This document shows, in pieces, positions 33,002 to 42,679 of a stretch of DNA of 64,000 bases. Position numbers and translations under genes: made by a program. The notes beneath the pieces were generated by a model that had not been told where the DNA came from, ran no database searches, and saw only the letters and a program-made list of their open reading frames with translations. Each line of letters opens with the position of its first letter. The stretch's first letter is position 1. Origin of the DNA: Cupriavidus nantongensis (GTDB lineage: Bacteria; Pseudomonadota; Gammaproteobacteria; Burkholderiales; Burkholderiaceae); the NCBI RefSeq assembly GCF_001598055.1, contig NZ_CP014844.1, positions 3,685,642-3,749,641 on the forward strand, read 5' to 3'.

Positions 33002-34096
33002 TCAGCCGCGCGCGTGGAACACCGCGAACCAGCCGCGCGGATCGGACCAGTACACCGGGTCGTCAAAGCCGGCGGCTTCGAGCAGCAGCGCGAAGTCCTC
33101 GGCGCGGTACTTGTACGAATCCTCGGTATGGATGCGCTCGCCCGCAGCAAACTCGCGCGCGCCGCCATCCCACTGCACGCGCACGTCGCGGCAGGCCTGC
33201 AGGTGCATCTGGATGCGCGAGGCGGCGCGGTCGAAGCTGGCCTGGTGGCGCCAGTCGTCCAGCGCGAAATCGGTGCCGACGATGCGGTTCACGTTGCGCA
33301 GCACGTTGCGGTTGAAGGCCGCGGTGACGCCGAGCGCATCGTCATAGGCCGATACCAGCGTGGCTTCGTCCTTGTGCAGGTCCACGCCGATCAGCACGCC
33401 GTCGCCGCGCCCGGCCGCGCCGCGCAGGCGCTGCAGCAGCGCCAGCGCTTCGACGGGAGCGAAATTGCCGATGCTCGAGCCCGGATAGAAGAACAGGCGC
33501 CTGCCGCGCCTGACCTGGGCCGGCAGGTCGAACGGCGCGCACAGGTCGGCGCCCAGTCCCAGCATCGGGATCTCGGGATGCTGCTGCTGCAGCGACGACA
33601 GCGTCGCGCGCAGGAACTCGACCGAGATATCGACCGCCACGTACTGCGCCGGGCGCAGGCTGCCGAACAACCGCGCCGCCTTCTCGCAGTTGCCCGCGCC
33701 CAGGTCCACCAGCACGCAGCCGCTGCCCGCGCGCGCCGCGATCGCGGGCGCCGCGCTGGCAAAGATCGCGGCCTCGGTGCGGGTCGGATAGTACTCGGGC
33801 AGGTCGGTGATGGCTTCGAACAGGCGCGAACCCAGCACATCGTAGAAGAACTTGGGGCTGATCGCCGCCTGCGCCGCGCGCAGGCCTGACAGCACCTGCT
33901 CGCGCAGCGCGCCGCTGTCTTCGCGGTACTGCTGCACCAGCTGCGGCTGCGGCGGGCGCTGCGCGCGGCCGTTGGCCAGCGCCACCAGTGCGGGCGGCGC
34001 CACGGCATGGCCGTTATGGTGGTTCAGGGGCGGGAGGGGTGTCTGCGGGGCTTTGTGGTGCGAGGGCGGGTTGGGCGGGTTCGGGACAACCGGCAT
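33002..34096 (-). CDS. egtD: Histidine N-alpha-methyltransferase (EgtD)
   Basis: EgtD trimethylates histidine to hercynine with SAM, the first step to ergothioneine or selenoneine. The 364-residue protein shows the family blocks SPKFFYDVLGSRLFEAIT, LPEYYPTRTEA, the SAM site VDLGAGNCEKAARL, FFYPGSSIGNF, IGVDLHKD and an ending DPRGWFAVFHA. The start at 34096 is preceded by AAGGAA; the first 45 residues are a Pro/His-rich extension (NPPNPPSHHKAPQ) not needed for catalysis. The gene is followed after 109 bases by the EgtB-like gene on the same strand, a functional pair. Confidence 0.93.
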   Translation of the reverse strand: MPVVPNPPNPPSHHKAPQTPLPPLNHHNGHAVAPPALVALANGRAQRPPQPQLVQQYREDSGALREQVLSGLRAAQAAISPKFFYDVLGSRLFEAITDLPEYYPTRTEAAIFASAAPAIAARAGSGCVLVDLGAGNCEKAARLFGSLRPAQYVAVDISVEFLRATLSSLQQQHPEIPMLGLGADLCAPFDLPAQVRRGRRLFFYPGSSIGNFAPVEALALLQRLRGAAGRGDGVLIGVDLHKDEATLVSAYDDALGVTAAFNRNVLRNVNRIVGTDFALDDWRHQASFDRAASRIQMHLQACRDVRVQWDGGAREFAAGERIHTEDSYKYRAEDFALLLEAAGFDDPVYWSDPRGWFAVFHARG

Positions 34097-34409
34097 GTCG
34101 TTTCCTTGTGTGGTCGCAAATGGGCACTGCTTCACTGCGTATTCCCCAAGGCCGCGCGGTGCATGTCGTGCGCGCCGGTCTCCGCAATGCGCGCCTGTGC
34201 TGTCCGGGACGCATCGGTCGGAGCCGAACCTCAAGGATAGGCCGATCCGCCGGATCGCGCAGCCCCATGGCGGGCGCCGATACAAAATCGCCGTCAACGC
34301 TCCGGCACGCCGGAGCGGCTGCATGGCGTGCCCGGGCGAGACGATTACGGCACCCGGCCGAACTTGAGTCAGTATCTTTCCTAATTCGGCACGTCCCTTG
34401 CGGTTCGTT
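34097..34409. other. Intergenic stretch between divergent egtD and terC units
   Basis: No gene is apparent. It should hold the egtD promoter and ends at the promoter of the riboswitch-controlled exporter. Confidence 0.5.
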
Positions 34410-34415
34410 TATAAT
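34410..34415 (+). promoter_or_regulatory. -10 element of the riboswitch-terC transcript
   Basis: A perfect TATAAT lies 38 bases before the conserved riboswitch 5' box. The -35 is not obvious (TTCGGC at 34385 with wide spacing). Confidence 0.6.
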
Positions 34416-34440
34416 CCCGCCCAGCGCGGCCCCTGAACGG

Positions 34441-34600
34441 GCCGTGTCCCTCAAAGGGGAGTAGCTCCGGGGCTTTGCCCTTAGCACAATCGTCATTCCG
34501 GGACCGCAGTCCCCGGTTGTGCTGACAACCGGCGCGCATACCGCGCCAGTGGTCGAGCAAGACCTTTGCAACCTGGACTTCATGGTTTGCAAAGGCGCCC
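34441..34600 (+). promoter_or_regulatory. yybP-ykoY (Mn2+) riboswitch
   Basis: The 5' conserved box AAAGGGGAGTAGCT (34453-34466), the central CGTCATTCCGGGA (34491-34503) and the 3' box CAAGACCTTTGC (34558-34569) are the hallmarks of the yybP-ykoY family, which senses Mn2+ and turns on Mn exporters. The 3' box overlaps a stem formed by CCTTTGCAACC (34563-34573) and GGTTTGCAAAGG (34584-34595), a candidate expression platform: the two pairings are mutually exclusive. The downstream gene is a TerC-family exporter, the usual partner. Confidence 0.92.
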
Positions 34601-34674
34601 CCACGCTCCCGTGCACGTGAATCCAGGCGAACCCAATGCGCGCGCTTGCGCTGATTCGTACCTGAGGAGAGTTC

Positions 34675-35382
34675 ATGGAGTGGTTTACCGATCTGTTCAC
34701 GATGCAGTTCCTGACAGCGCTGCTGTCCATCGTCGTCATTGACCTGGTGCTGGCCGGGGACAATGCCATCGTGATCGCGCTGGCGGCACGCAACCTGCCG
34801 CCCCACCTGCAGAAGAAGGCCATTATCTGGGGTACCGTGGGTGCCGTGGTGGTGCGCTCGGCCATGACGATCGGCGTGGTCTGGCTGCTGAAGATTCCGG
34901 GGCTGATGCTGGTGGGCGGCCTGGCGCTGGTGTGGATTGCCTACAAGCTGCTGTCCGATGACAGCGGCGAAGAAGGGCACGGCGCGGGCGCGGCGACCCT
35001 GTGGGGCGCCATGAAGACCATCATCATCGCCGACGCGGTGATGGGCGTGGACAACGTGCTGGCCGTGGCCGGCGCCGCGCACGGCAGCTTCCTGCTGGTG
35101 GTGCTGGGCCTGCTGATCAGCATCCCCATCGTGGTGTGGGGCTCAAGCCTGGTGCTCAAGCTGATGGCCCGCTTCCCGGTCATCATCTACGTGGGCGCCG
35201 GCGTGCTGGCGTTCACCGCGGTCAAGATGATCGTGCACGAGCCGCTGATCAAGGCGTTCTTCGAAGCCAACCCGGTGGTCAACTGGGGCCTGTACGTGCT
35301 GATCGTCGGCGGCGTGCTGGGCGCCGGCTACCTGGTGCAGAAGCGCCGCGAGCAGCAGCAGGAGCCGGCCGGCAGCCACTAA
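34675..35382 (+). CDS. TerC-family membrane protein (Mn2+ exporter)
   Basis: The 235-residue protein has seven or so membrane spans and the two TerC motifs with conserved acidic residues: [20 protein letters not shown] near the N-terminus and [20 protein letters not shown] in the middle. TerC proteins such as MeeF and Alx export Mn2+, partly for metalation of secreted proteins. The yybP-ykoY riboswitch upstream supports this role. GAGGAG lies seven bases before the ATG. A terminator follows at 35427. Confidence 0.92.
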   Translation: MEWFTDLFTMQFLTALLSIVVIDLVLAGDNAIVIALAARNLPPHLQKKAIIWGTVGAVVVRSAMTIGVVWLLKIPGLMLVGGLALVWIAYKLLSDDSGEEGHGAGAATLWGAMKTIIIADAVMGVDNVLAVAGAAHGSFLLVVLGLLISIPIVVWGSSLVLKLMARFPVIIYVGAGVLAFTAVKMIVHEPLIKAFFEANPVVNWGLYVLIVGGVLGAGYLVQKRREQQQEPAGSH

Positions 35383-35426
35383 GCCTGCCGCCGGTGCCAG
35401 GGCCCTGTGCCCTGGCGCTGCCGCAA

Positions 35427-35463
35427 AAGACGGGCCGCCCGGAGGGGCGGCCCGTCTTGCTTT
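35427..35463 (+). terminator. Rho-independent terminator after terC
   Basis: AAGACGGGCCGCCC pairs with GGGCGGCCCGTCTT around a short loop, followed by GCTTT. It separates the exporter from thyA. Confidence 0.8.
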
Positions 35464-35521
35464 AAAATGCCAGCTTCGCGGGCCCAGGCGCCCGCGCCAC
35501 CTTCCATCCCGCCCCGCGCCG

Positions 35522-36316
35522 ATGAAACAGTACCTCGACTTCATGCGCCATGTTTACGAGCATGGCACCGACAAGGCCGACCGCACCGGCACCGGCACGC
35601 GCTCGGTGTTCGGCTACCAGATGCGCTTCGACCTGCGCGAAGGCTTCCCGGTGGTGACCACCAAGAAGCTGCACCTGAAGTCGATCATCTATGAACTGCT
35701 GTGGTTCCTGCAGGGCTCGACCAATGTGCGCTGGCTGCAAGAGCACGGCGTCACCATCTGGGACGAGTGGGCCGACGAGCACGGCGAACTGGGTCCGGTC
35801 TACGGCTCGCAATGGCGTTCGTGGCCGGCGCCGGACGGCCGCCATATCGACCAGATCTCCGAGCTGGTGGCACAGATCCGCGCAAACCCGGATTCGCGCC
35901 GGCTGATCGTGTCGGCCTGGAACGTGGCCGACATCCCGCGCATGAAGCTGCCGCCCTGCCATGCGTTCTTCCAGTTCTACGTGGCCGACGGCCGGCTCTC
36001 GTGCCAGCTGTACCAGCGCAGCGCCGACATCTTCCTGGGGGTACCGTTCAATATCGCCAGCTATGCGCTGCTGACCCACATGATGGCGCAGCAGACCGGG
36101 CTGGAAGTGGGCGACTTCATCTGGACCGGCGGCGACTGCCACCTGTACAACAATCATTTCGAACAGGTGCAGACGCAGCTGGCGCGCGCGCCGCTGGCGC
36201 TGCCGCAACTGAAGATCCTGCGCCAGCCCGACAGCATCTTCGACTACCGCTACGAAGACTTCGAACTGGCGGGCTACCAGTCGCACCCGGCGATCAAAGC
36301 ACCGGTGGCCGTATGA
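35522..36316 (+). CDS. thyA: Thymidylate synthase
   Basis: ThyA methylates dUMP to dTMP using methylene-tetrahydrofolate. The 264-residue protein has exactly the length of the E. coli enzyme and its motifs: [19 protein letters not shown], the active-site Cys in [29 protein letters not shown] and the C-terminal [10 protein letters not shown]. Its TGA overlaps the folA ATG, so the two are translationally coupled, which makes sense because DHFR regenerates the dihydrofolate that ThyA produces. Confidence 0.98.
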   Translation: MKQYLDFMRHVYEHGTDKADRTGTGTRSVFGYQMRFDLREGFPVVTTKKLHLKSIIYELLWFLQGSTNVRWLQEHGVTIWDEWADEHGELGPVYGSQWRSWPAPDGRHIDQISELVAQIRANPDSRRLIVSAWNVADIPRMKLPPCHAFFQFYVADGRLSCQLYQRSADIFLGVPFNIASYALLTHMMAQQTGLEVGDFIWTGGDCHLYNNHFEQVQTQLARAPLALPQLKILRQPDSIFDYRYEDFELAGYQSHPAIKAPVAV

Positions 36317-36813
36317 CGCTGCTGACACTGGTTGTAGCGCGCGCCCGCAACGGCACCATCGGCCGCGACAACACGCTGCCGTGGCGCCTGCCGGAAGACC
36401 TGGCGCACTTCAAGCGCACCACCATGGGCGCGCCCGTGATCATGGGGCGCAAGACCTGGGATTCGATCGGCCGCCCGTTGCCGGGGCGCCGCAATATCGT
36501 GGTCAGCCGCAACCCCGACCTGCGCCTCGAGGGAGCCGAGGTCGCGCCCTCGCTGGAAGAGGCGCAGCGCCTGTGCGTCGGCGCCGAGCAGATCTTTTTG
36601 ATCGGCGGCGCGCAGCTGTATGCCGAGGCCATGCCGAGCGCGGACCGGCTGGTGGTGACCGAGATCGACGCCGATGTGGAAGGCGATGCCTTCTTCCCGG
36701 AGATCGACCGCACCCAATGGGTGGAGGTCTCGCGCGAGACGCATCATTCGGAGGCGAACGGCTTCGACTACGCGTTCGTCACCTACGAGCGGCCGCCGTC
36801 GCAAGAATCGTGA
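36313..36813 (+). CDS. folA: Dihydrofolate reductase
   Basis: The enzyme reduces dihydrofolate to tetrahydrofolate with NADPH. In its 166 residues are the family motifs [20 protein letters not shown], the [16 protein letters not shown] block and [14 protein letters not shown] for NADPH. It starts in the thyA stop (ATGA) and is followed by a bidirectional terminator before the convergent pmbA. Confidence 0.97.
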   Translation: MTLLTLVVARARNGTIGRDNTLPWRLPEDLAHFKRTTMGAPVIMGRKTWDSIGRPLPGRRNIVVSRNPDLRLEGAEVAPSLEEAQRLCVGAEQIFLIGGAQLYAEAMPSADRLVVTEIDADVEGDAFFPEIDRTQWVEVSRETHHSEANGFDYAFVTYERPPSQES

Positions 36814-36832
36814 CCGGCGCATGAAGTAAAAA

Positions 36833-36856
36833 AAGCGGGCCCTGGCCCGCTTTCTT
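36833..36856. terminator. Bidirectional terminator between folA and pmbA
   Basis: AAAGCGGGCC/GGCCCGCTTT hairpin flanked by A-tract and T-tract, between convergent genes. Confidence 0.88.
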
Positions 36857-36874
36857 ATTTGGCGACGATGCCGC

Positions 36875-38242
36875 TCAGTTACCAGCGATCGTCATCTGCT
36901 CGATCAGGATCGAGCCGGTTTCCTTGGTGCCGCGCACCAGCGCATCCGCGCCGATCGCAACGATCTGCCGGAACATCTCGGCCATGTTGCCGGCGATGGT
37001 GATTTCCTCGACCGGGTACTGGATCACGCCATTCTCGACCCAGTAGCCCGACGCGCCGCGCGAATAGTCGCCGGTCACGTAGTTGACGCCCTGCCCCATC
37101 AGCTCGGTCACCAGCAGGCCGGTGCCAAGCTTGCGCAGCATGGCGGGGAAGTCGTCGCCGGGCTCGGTCAGGCTGCTCGACAGCGTCAGGTTGTGCGAGC
37201 CGCCGGCATTGCCGGTGGTCTGCATGCCCAGCTTGCGCGCCGAATAGGTCGACAGGAAATAGCCCTGCACCACGCCGTCCTTGACCACGTCGCGCTCGCG
37301 CGTGCGCACGCCTTCCTCGTCGAACGGGGCGCTGCCCATCGCGCCGGGGGTATGCGGCTGCTCATGGATCTGGATATGCGGGGCGAACACGGTCTGGCCC
37401 AGCGAATCGCACAGGAAGGTGGACTTGCGGTACAGCGCGCCGCCCGACACCGCCTGCACGAAGGCGCCGAGCAGCCCGGCGGCCAGCGGCGCCTCGAACA
37501 GCACCGGGCAGCGGCGCGTCGACAGCTTGCGCGCCTGCAGCCGCGCCAGCGCGCGTTCGGCGGCGTAGCGGCCGATGTCCTCGGGCGCTGCCAGCGCCAG
37601 CGGGGAGCGCTTGGACGAGTACCAGTCGTCGCGCTGCATGCCGCTGCCGCTGCCGGCGATCGGCGCGCACGAGATGAAATGGCGCGAATACGGATAGCCG
37701 CCGCTGAAGCCGCGCGTGGTCGCCAGCACGAACTGCGAATGCTGGGCCGAGACGCTGGCGCCGTCGCTGTTGCGGATGCGCGGCGATACCGCGAACGCCG
37801 CGGCCTCGGCGCGGGTCGCGATCTCGATCGCGGCTTCGGCGTCGAGCGCCCACGGGTGGAACAGGTCCAGGTCCTGCGGCGCGCGCTCCAGCAGTTCCTC
37901 TTCGGCCAGGCCGGCGCAGTCGTCCTCCGCGGTGAAGCGGGCGATGTTGTAGGCCGCCTCGGCGGTGGCACGCAGCGCGGCCGGCGAGAAGTCCGAGGTG
38001 CTGGCGTTGCCGCGGCGCTTGCCGATCATCACCGTGACCCCGACCACCTTGTCGCGGTTCTGCTCGATGGTCTCGACCTGCCCCTTGCGCACCGACACCG
38101 ACAGGCCGCTGCCTTCGGAGATCTCGGTGGCGGCGTCGGTCGCCCCCAGTTCGCGTGCCACCCGCAGCACATCGGCGGCCATCTCGCTGAGCTGGGCCTG
38201 GGTGTAGGTGAAATGCGCGGTCTGTTCGGCGATCTGGTCCAT
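36875..38242 (-). CDS. pmbA: Metalloprotease PmbA (TldE)
   Basis: The 455-residue protein belongs to the TldD/PmbA family. With TldD, PmbA forms a protease that degrades unfolded peptides and matures microcin B17. The family blocks are visible: GKRRGNASTSDFSPAALRAT, the LSTRRCPVLFEAPLAAGLLG strand, FDEEGVRTR and DYSRGASGYWVENG. The PmbA half lacks the HExxxH metal site of TldD, as expected. It is divergent from darP with 49 bases between, the usual arrangement in Burkholderiaceae. A link to the peptides of the secretion locus is conceivable but not suggested by position. Confidence 0.95.
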   Translation of the reverse strand: MDQIAEQTAHFTYTQAQLSEMAADVLRVARELGATDAATEISEGSGLSVSVRKGQVETIEQNRDKVVGVTVMIGKRRGNASTSDFSPAALRATAEAAYNIARFTAEDDCAGLAEEELLERAPQDLDLFHPWALDAEAAIEIATRAEAAAFAVSPRIRNSDGASVSAQHSQFVLATTRGFSGGYPYSRHFISCAPIAGSGSGMQRDDWYSSKRSPLALAAPEDIGRYAAERALARLQARKLSTRRCPVLFEAPLAAGLLGAFVQAVSGGALYRKSTFLCDSLGQTVFAPHIQIHEQPHTPGAMGSAPFDEEGVRTRERDVVKDGVVQGYFLSTYSARKLGMQTTGNAGGSHNLTLSSSLTEPGDDFPAMLRKLGTGLLVTELMGQGVNYVTGDYSRGASGYWVENGVIQYPVEEITIAGNMAEMFRQIVAIGADALVRGTKETGSILIEQMTIAGN

Positions 38243-38291
38243 GCTGGGCGGGTGTCATCAAAAGTCCAAGCGGCAATCATAGCAAGATAAA

Positions 38292-38915
38292 ATGCCGGGC
38301 ATGACGCGAAATTCCCGTAACTCCCAAGGCGCGCGCTTTCCCGGAGGCTTTGCCCCCGAGCCGGAAGACGACGAGCCGAAAAGCAAGTCGCAGCGCAAGC
38401 GCGACATGACCGCCCTGCAGGACCTCGGCGCCGAGCTCGAGGCGCTGCCCAGGGACCGCCTGGCGCGCGTGCCGATGCCCGAGGCGCTCGCCGACGCCAT
38501 CCACGAGGCGCGCCGCATCAACAGCCACGAAGGCAAGCGCCGCCAGATGCAGTACGTCGGCAAGATCATGCGCGGGCTCGAGGACGAAGAGGTCGAGGTG
38601 ATCCGGCAAGCGCTGGAAGGCTTCAAGGGCACCAGCAAGGCCGAAACCGCCCGCATGCATCTGATCGAGCGCTGGCGTGAGCTGCTGCTGGCCGACGACG
38701 CGGCGCTGACGCGCTTCCTCGGCGAGCATCCCGGCATCGACGTGCAGGCGCTGCGCAACACCATCCGCAACGCACGCAAGGAAAAGGAACTGGGCAAGCC
38801 GCCGCGCTATTTCCGCGAGCTGTTCCAGGCGATCAAGACGGCGCTGGACCTGAAGGACGGCAAGGGCCGCGGCGCCGAGGAAACCACCCCCGACCATCCG
38901 GAGCCCGAGGCATGA
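38292..38915 (+). CDS. darP: Ribosome-associated protein DarP/YjgA (DUF615)
   Basis: The 207-residue, charged protein contains the DUF615 signature ([34 protein letters not shown] segment reading [16 protein letters not shown], and [10 protein letters not shown]). DarP binds late 50S intermediates and helps fold the peptidyl-transferase centre. The start at 38292 has an alternative three codons later. Its end overlaps the next gene (mog) by four bases. Confidence 0.95.
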   Translation: MPGMTRNSRNSQGARFPGGFAPEPEDDEPKSKSQRKRDMTALQDLGAELEALPRDRLARVPMPEALADAIHEARRINSHEGKRRQMQYVGKIMRGLEDEEVEVIRQALEGFKGTSKAETARMHLIERWRELLLADDAALTRFLGEHPGIDVQALRNTIRNARKEKELGKPPRYFRELFQAIKTALDLKDGKGRGAEETTPDHPEPEA

Positions 38916-39550
38916 CCCAGACCACCCAGCCGGTTGTCCGCCACCATCCCGACGAACTCGTCGTCGGCTTCGTTTCGATCTCGGACCGCGCCTCGGCCGG
39001 CACCTACCAGGACGAGGGCATCCCGGCGCTGCGCGACTGGTTCGGGCGCACGCTGACCTCGCCGTGGCAGGCGGTGGAGCGGCTGATTCCCGACGAGCAG
39101 GCGCAGATCTCGCGCACGCTGATCGAGCTGGTCGACGTGGCCGGCTGCGACCTGGTGCTGACCACCGGCGGCACCGGCCCGGCGCGCCGCGACGTGACCC
39201 CCGAGGCCACGCTGGCAGTGGGCACCAAGGAAATGCCGGGATTCGGCGAGCAGATGCGCCAGGTCAGCCTGCATTTCGTGCCGACCGCGATCCTGTCGCG
39301 CCAGGTCGCGGTGATCCGCGAGACCGCCAGCCGCGCCGCGCTGATCATCAACCTGCCCGGCCAGCCGCGCGCCATCCGCGAAACGCTGGAAGGCCTGCGC
39401 GAAGCCGACGGCAAGCCGGTGGTGCAAGGCATCTTTGCCGCGGTGCCGTATTGCATCGACCTGATCGGCGGCCCCTACATGGAAACCGACGAGACCATCG
39501 TCAAGGCCTGGCGTCCCAAGAACGCCGTGCGGGCCAAGCCCGCGGCCTGA
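38912..39550 (+). CDS. mog: Molybdopterin adenylyltransferase (MogA)
   Basis: MogA adenylates molybdopterin prior to molybdate insertion. The 212-residue protein has the MoaB/Mog fold motifs [39 protein letters not shown] and the [19 protein letters not shown] region. It is slightly longer than E. coli MogA (195). It starts in an ATGA overlap with darP. No other cofactor gene is nearby. Confidence 0.95.
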   Translation: MTQTTQPVVRHHPDELVVGFVSISDRASAGTYQDEGIPALRDWFGRTLTSPWQAVERLIPDEQAQISRTLIELVDVAGCDLVLTTGGTGPARRDVTPEATLAVGTKEMPGFGEQMRQVSLHFVPTAILSRQVAVIRETASRAALIINLPGQPRAIRETLEGLREADGKPVVQGIFAAVPYCIDLIGGPYMETDETIVKAWRPKNAVRAKPAA

Positions 39551-39604
39551 TCGGGCGCCTTGACCTTGCCTGCCCGCCGGCACGCGCCGCGCGGGCCTGC
39601 CGCC

Positions 39605-40486
39605 TCAGCGCAAGCCCAGGTACAGCCCCACCGGCACGAACACCACGGCGGCGATATTGCCGAGCAGCACGATCGACGCCACCTGGTCCGGCTCCTGCCG
39701 GAAGTGGTCCGCCACCAGGAAATTCAGCACCGCCGGCGGCAACGCCGCAAACACGAACAGCAGGCCGCGCTGCAGCTCGGTCAGCGGCACCCACTGCGCC
39801 AGCGCCAGCGCCACCGCGATGCCGGTGAGCGGACACACCGCCGCGCCGACCAGCCCCATGCCCCAGTTGCGCAGGCTCACATCCTTCATGCGCACGCCCA
39901 GCGCAAACAGCATCAGCGGCACGGTGGCATCGCCCAGCAGCTTGACCGACTGGTAGACCGGATCCGGCAGCATGAACCACGGCCGCGCCAGCGCCAGCGC
40001 CACGCCCGCCACGGTCGCCAGCACCATCGGGTTGCGCGCGATCTGCGCCAGCGACGCATGCCGGTTGACAATCTTCATGCCGATGGTGAAGTGCATCAGG
40101 TTCGACGCCGCGAACAGCGCCACCGCCGGCGCCAGCCCGGCCGGGCCGAACGCGAACACCGACAGCGGCAAACCCATGTTGCCGCAGTTGTTGAACATCA
40201 TCGGCGGCACGAAGGTGCGCGGATCGACCTTCATCCAGCGCGCCAGCCCCCACGCCAGCACCCCCGAACCCAGCACCACCGCCACCGCGCAGCCCAGCAG
40301 CACCAGCTGGTCGGCCAGCACGAAGTCCTTGCTGACAAAGGCCGACACCACCAGCAGCGGCGCGATCACGTCCAGCGTGGCGCGGTTGATGCCCGCCATG
40401 TCCGGATGGGCCTTGCGCCCGTACAGCCACCCGACCAGGATGATCAGGATGACCGGCGTGATGATGGAGACGATGCGCTCGAACAT
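39605..40486 (-). CDS. AEC-family transporter
   Basis: The 293-residue protein has about ten membrane spans and the two-part pattern of the auxin efflux carrier family (ITPVILIILVGWLYGRK; MMFNNCGNMGLPLSVFAFG; LFALGVRMKD). Substrates in bacteria include malonate, malate and amino acids; the sequence does not tell which. I use ATG 40486, as the longer version would need a TTG start. It is convergent with mog. Confidence 0.88.
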   Translation of the reverse strand: MFERIVSIITPVILIILVGWLYGRKAHPDMAGINRATLDVIAPLLVVSAFVSKDFVLADQLVLLGCAVAVVLGSGVLAWGLARWMKVDPRTFVPPMMFNNCGNMGLPLSVFAFGPAGLAPAVALFAASNLMHFTIGMKIVNRHASLAQIARNPMVLATVAGVALALARPWFMLPDPVYQSVKLLGDATVPLMLFALGVRMKDVSLRNWGMGLVGAAVCPLTGIAVALALAQWVPLTELQRGLLFVFAALPPAVLNFLVADHFRQEPDQVASIVLLGNIAAVVFVPVGLYLGLR

Positions 40487-40568
40487 GGGCAGGCGGATGG
40501 GCAACGCGCCGCCTGCAAGAGCACGGCGCGCCGGGAATGGTGGGATGCTTGCGGGAGCCGCGTTCCGC

Positions 40569-41213
40569 TTACTGCGCCGGCGTGCCGGCGGCCGGTGCCT
40601 CGGGGGACGTGGCGGACGCGTCGGGCGCTGCGGCGCCGGGCGCGGCGTGGCGGATAAAGTGGGTGCGGTAGTACCGCAGCTCCTCGACCGACTCCAGGAT
40701 GTCGGCCAGCGCCGTATGCAGCTGGCGCTTGACGAAGCCCTTGTGGATGGCCGGTTCCCAGCGCTTGCACAGCTCCTTCAGCGTCGACACGTCGAGGTTG
40801 CGGTAGTGGAAGAACGCTTCCAGCTTGGGCATGTAGCGCGCCATGAAGCGGCGGTCCTGGCAGATCGAGTTGCCGCACATCGGCGACTTGCCCGCCGGCA
40901 CCCAGCGCTTGAGGAAGGCCAGCAGCTCGGCCTCGGCCTGCGCTTCGGTCAGGGTCGAGGCCTTGACCTTGTCGATCAGGCCCGAGCGGCCGTGGGTGCC
41001 CTTGTTCCAGTTGTCCATGCCGTCGAGCACGGCATCGCTCTGGTGGATCACCAGCACCGGGCCTTCGGCCAGGATATTGAGCTCGGAGTCGGTAATCACC
41101 ACCGCCACCTCGATGATGCGGTCGGTATCCGGCTGCAGGCCGGTCATTTCCATGTCCAGCCAGATCAGGTTGTTTTCGCTTTTTACGGATTTGGCGGCGG
41201 CTTGGCTTGTCAT
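40569..41213 (-). CDS. orn: Oligoribonuclease
   Basis: Orn degrades 2-5-nucleotide RNAs, including pGpG from c-di-GMP turnover. The DEDDh residues are in [20 protein letters not shown], the [12 protein letters not shown] block and the final [17 protein letters not shown]. The 214-residue length includes a 30-residue Ala/Pro-rich tail beyond the usual end. The start at 41213 is well inside the longest frame; the upstream part lacks protein-like composition. Divergent from the M48 protease gene. Confidence 0.95.
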   Translation of the reverse strand: MTSQAAAKSVKSENNLIWLDMEMTGLQPDTDRIIEVAVVITDSELNILAEGPVLVIHQSDAVLDGMDNWNKGTHGRSGLIDKVKASTLTEAQAEAELLAFLKRWVPAGKSPMCGNSICQDRRFMARYMPKLEAFFHYRNLDVSTLKELCKRWEPAIHKGFVKRQLHTALADILESVEELRYYRTHFIRHAAPGAAAPDASATSPEAPAAGTPAQ

Positions 41214-41431
41214 CGGGACTGCGGAAGATAGGGATTTGGGGGAAGGCGGCCGCGGCGGCGCCGGGCGCGAACAATTTATAATTCTCGCATATCCGTCCGG
41301 GATGGCTGACCGCGCACCAGCGCGGCGCCGTTTCCGGAATTCCCGGACCGCCGCCTGCCCACCCCGCGGCGCGGTCCCCACGGGCACCCGTCGGGCAACG
41401 CCGGGCGCCCGCACCCACAAGGCGCTTGCCG

Positions 41432-42679
41432 ATGTTCACGATTGTCTTTCTCGCCGCCCTGGTGCTGATGGTGCTGACCAAGCTGTGGCTGGCCGCGCGC
41501 CAGGTGCGCCATGTCGCGCAGCACCGCGCCGCCGTGCCGGCGCGCTTTGCCGACACCATCAGCCTGGCCTCGCACCAGAAGGCCGCCGACTACACCATCG
41601 CCCGCACGCGGCTGTCGATGCTGGAGGTGCTGGCCGGCGCCGCGGTGCTGATCGCCTTCACCATGCTGGGCGGGCTGCAGTGGCTCAACCAGTTCTGGCT
41701 GGAGATTTTCGGCCCTGGCTATGCCTATGGCGTGGCGCTGGTCGCCAGCGTGGCGCTGATCGGCGGGCTGGTCGACCTGCCGTTCTCGCTCTATGGCCAG
41801 TTCGGCATCGAGCAGCGCTTCGGCTTCAACAAGATGACCTTCGGGCTGTGGCTGGCCGACCTGGTCAAGATGCTGCTGGTGGCCAGCGCGCTCGGCCTGC
41901 CGCTGCTGCTGGCGGTGCTGTTGCTGATGGATCGCGCCGGCTCGCTGTGGTGGGTGTGGACCTGGCTGGTGTGGATGGCGTTCAACCTGTTCCTGCTGGT
42001 GGTGTTCCCGACCTTTATCGCGCCGCTGTTCAACAAGTTCGAGCCGCTCGACGACGCCTCGCTGCGCCAGCGCATCGAGAGCCTGATGCAGCGCTGCGGC
42101 TTTGCCAGCAAGGGGCTGTTCGTGATGGACGGCAGCAAGCGCAGCGCGCACGGCAATGCGTACTTCACCGGCTTCGGCGCGGCCAAGCGCATCGTTTTCT
42201 TCGACACGCTGCTGTCGCGCCTGTCGGGCGACGAGATCGAGGCGGTGCTGGCGCACGAGCTGGGCCACTTCAAGCGCCGCCACGTGGCCAAGCGCATCGC
42301 CGTCACCTTCGCGCTGAGCCTGGTGTTCCTGGCGCTGCTGGGCTGGCTGGCGACGCGCAGCTGGTTCTACACCGGGCTGGGGGTGGCGCCCAACCTGGGC
42401 GTATCCAACAGCGCGCTGGCACTGGTGCTGTTCTTCCTGACGCTGCCGGTCTTCACCTTCCTGCTGGGGCCGCTGTCGAGCCAGACCTCGCGCCGCCATG
42501 AATTCGAGGCCGATGCCTTTGCCGCCGACCAGACCAATGCCAGCCACCTGGTATCGGCACTGGTGAAGCTGTACAAGGACAACGCTTCCACGCTGACGCC
42601 CGACCCGCTCTACAGCGCCTTCTACTACTCGCATCCGCCCGCGGCACAGCGGATCGACCGCCTGCTGGCGCACGCATGA
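41432..42679 (+). CDS. M48 family metallopeptidase (Ste24-like)
   Basis: The 415-residue membrane protein has the zinc site in [13 protein letters not shown] (HExxH) and [10 protein letters not shown] downstream, with seven or so spans. It resembles CAAX prenyl protease 1 (Ste24), which in bacteria removes damaged membrane or secreted proteins. ATG 41432 is preferred to the TTG two codons earlier. Its stop overlaps the rsgA start (ATGA at 42676). Confidence 0.93.
   Translation: MFTIVFLAALVLMVLTKLWLAARQVRHVAQHRAAVPARFADTISLASHQKAADYTIARTRLSMLEVLAGAAVLIAFTMLGGLQWLNQFWLEIFGPGYAYGVALVASVALIGGLVDLPFSLYGQFGIEQRFGFNKMTFGLWLADLVKMLLVASALGLPLLLAVLLLMDRAGSLWWVWTWLVWMAFNLFLLVVFPTFIAPLFNKFEPLDDASLRQRIESLMQRCGFASKGLFVMDGSKRSAHGNAYFTGFGAAKRIVFFDTLLSRLSGDEIEAVLAHELGHFKRRHVAKRIAVTFALSLVFLALLGWLATRSWFYTGLGVAPNLGVSNSALALVLFFLTLPVFTFLLGPLSSQTSRRHEFEADAFAADQTNASHLVSALVKLYKDNASTLTPDPLYSAFYYSHPPAAQRIDRLLAHA

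Noticed and set aside
36875..38242. PmbA as part of the peptide secretion system
   Set aside because: PmbA can mature peptides, but its place next to darP is the normal housekeeping one, and the C39 domain already provides leader cleavage.
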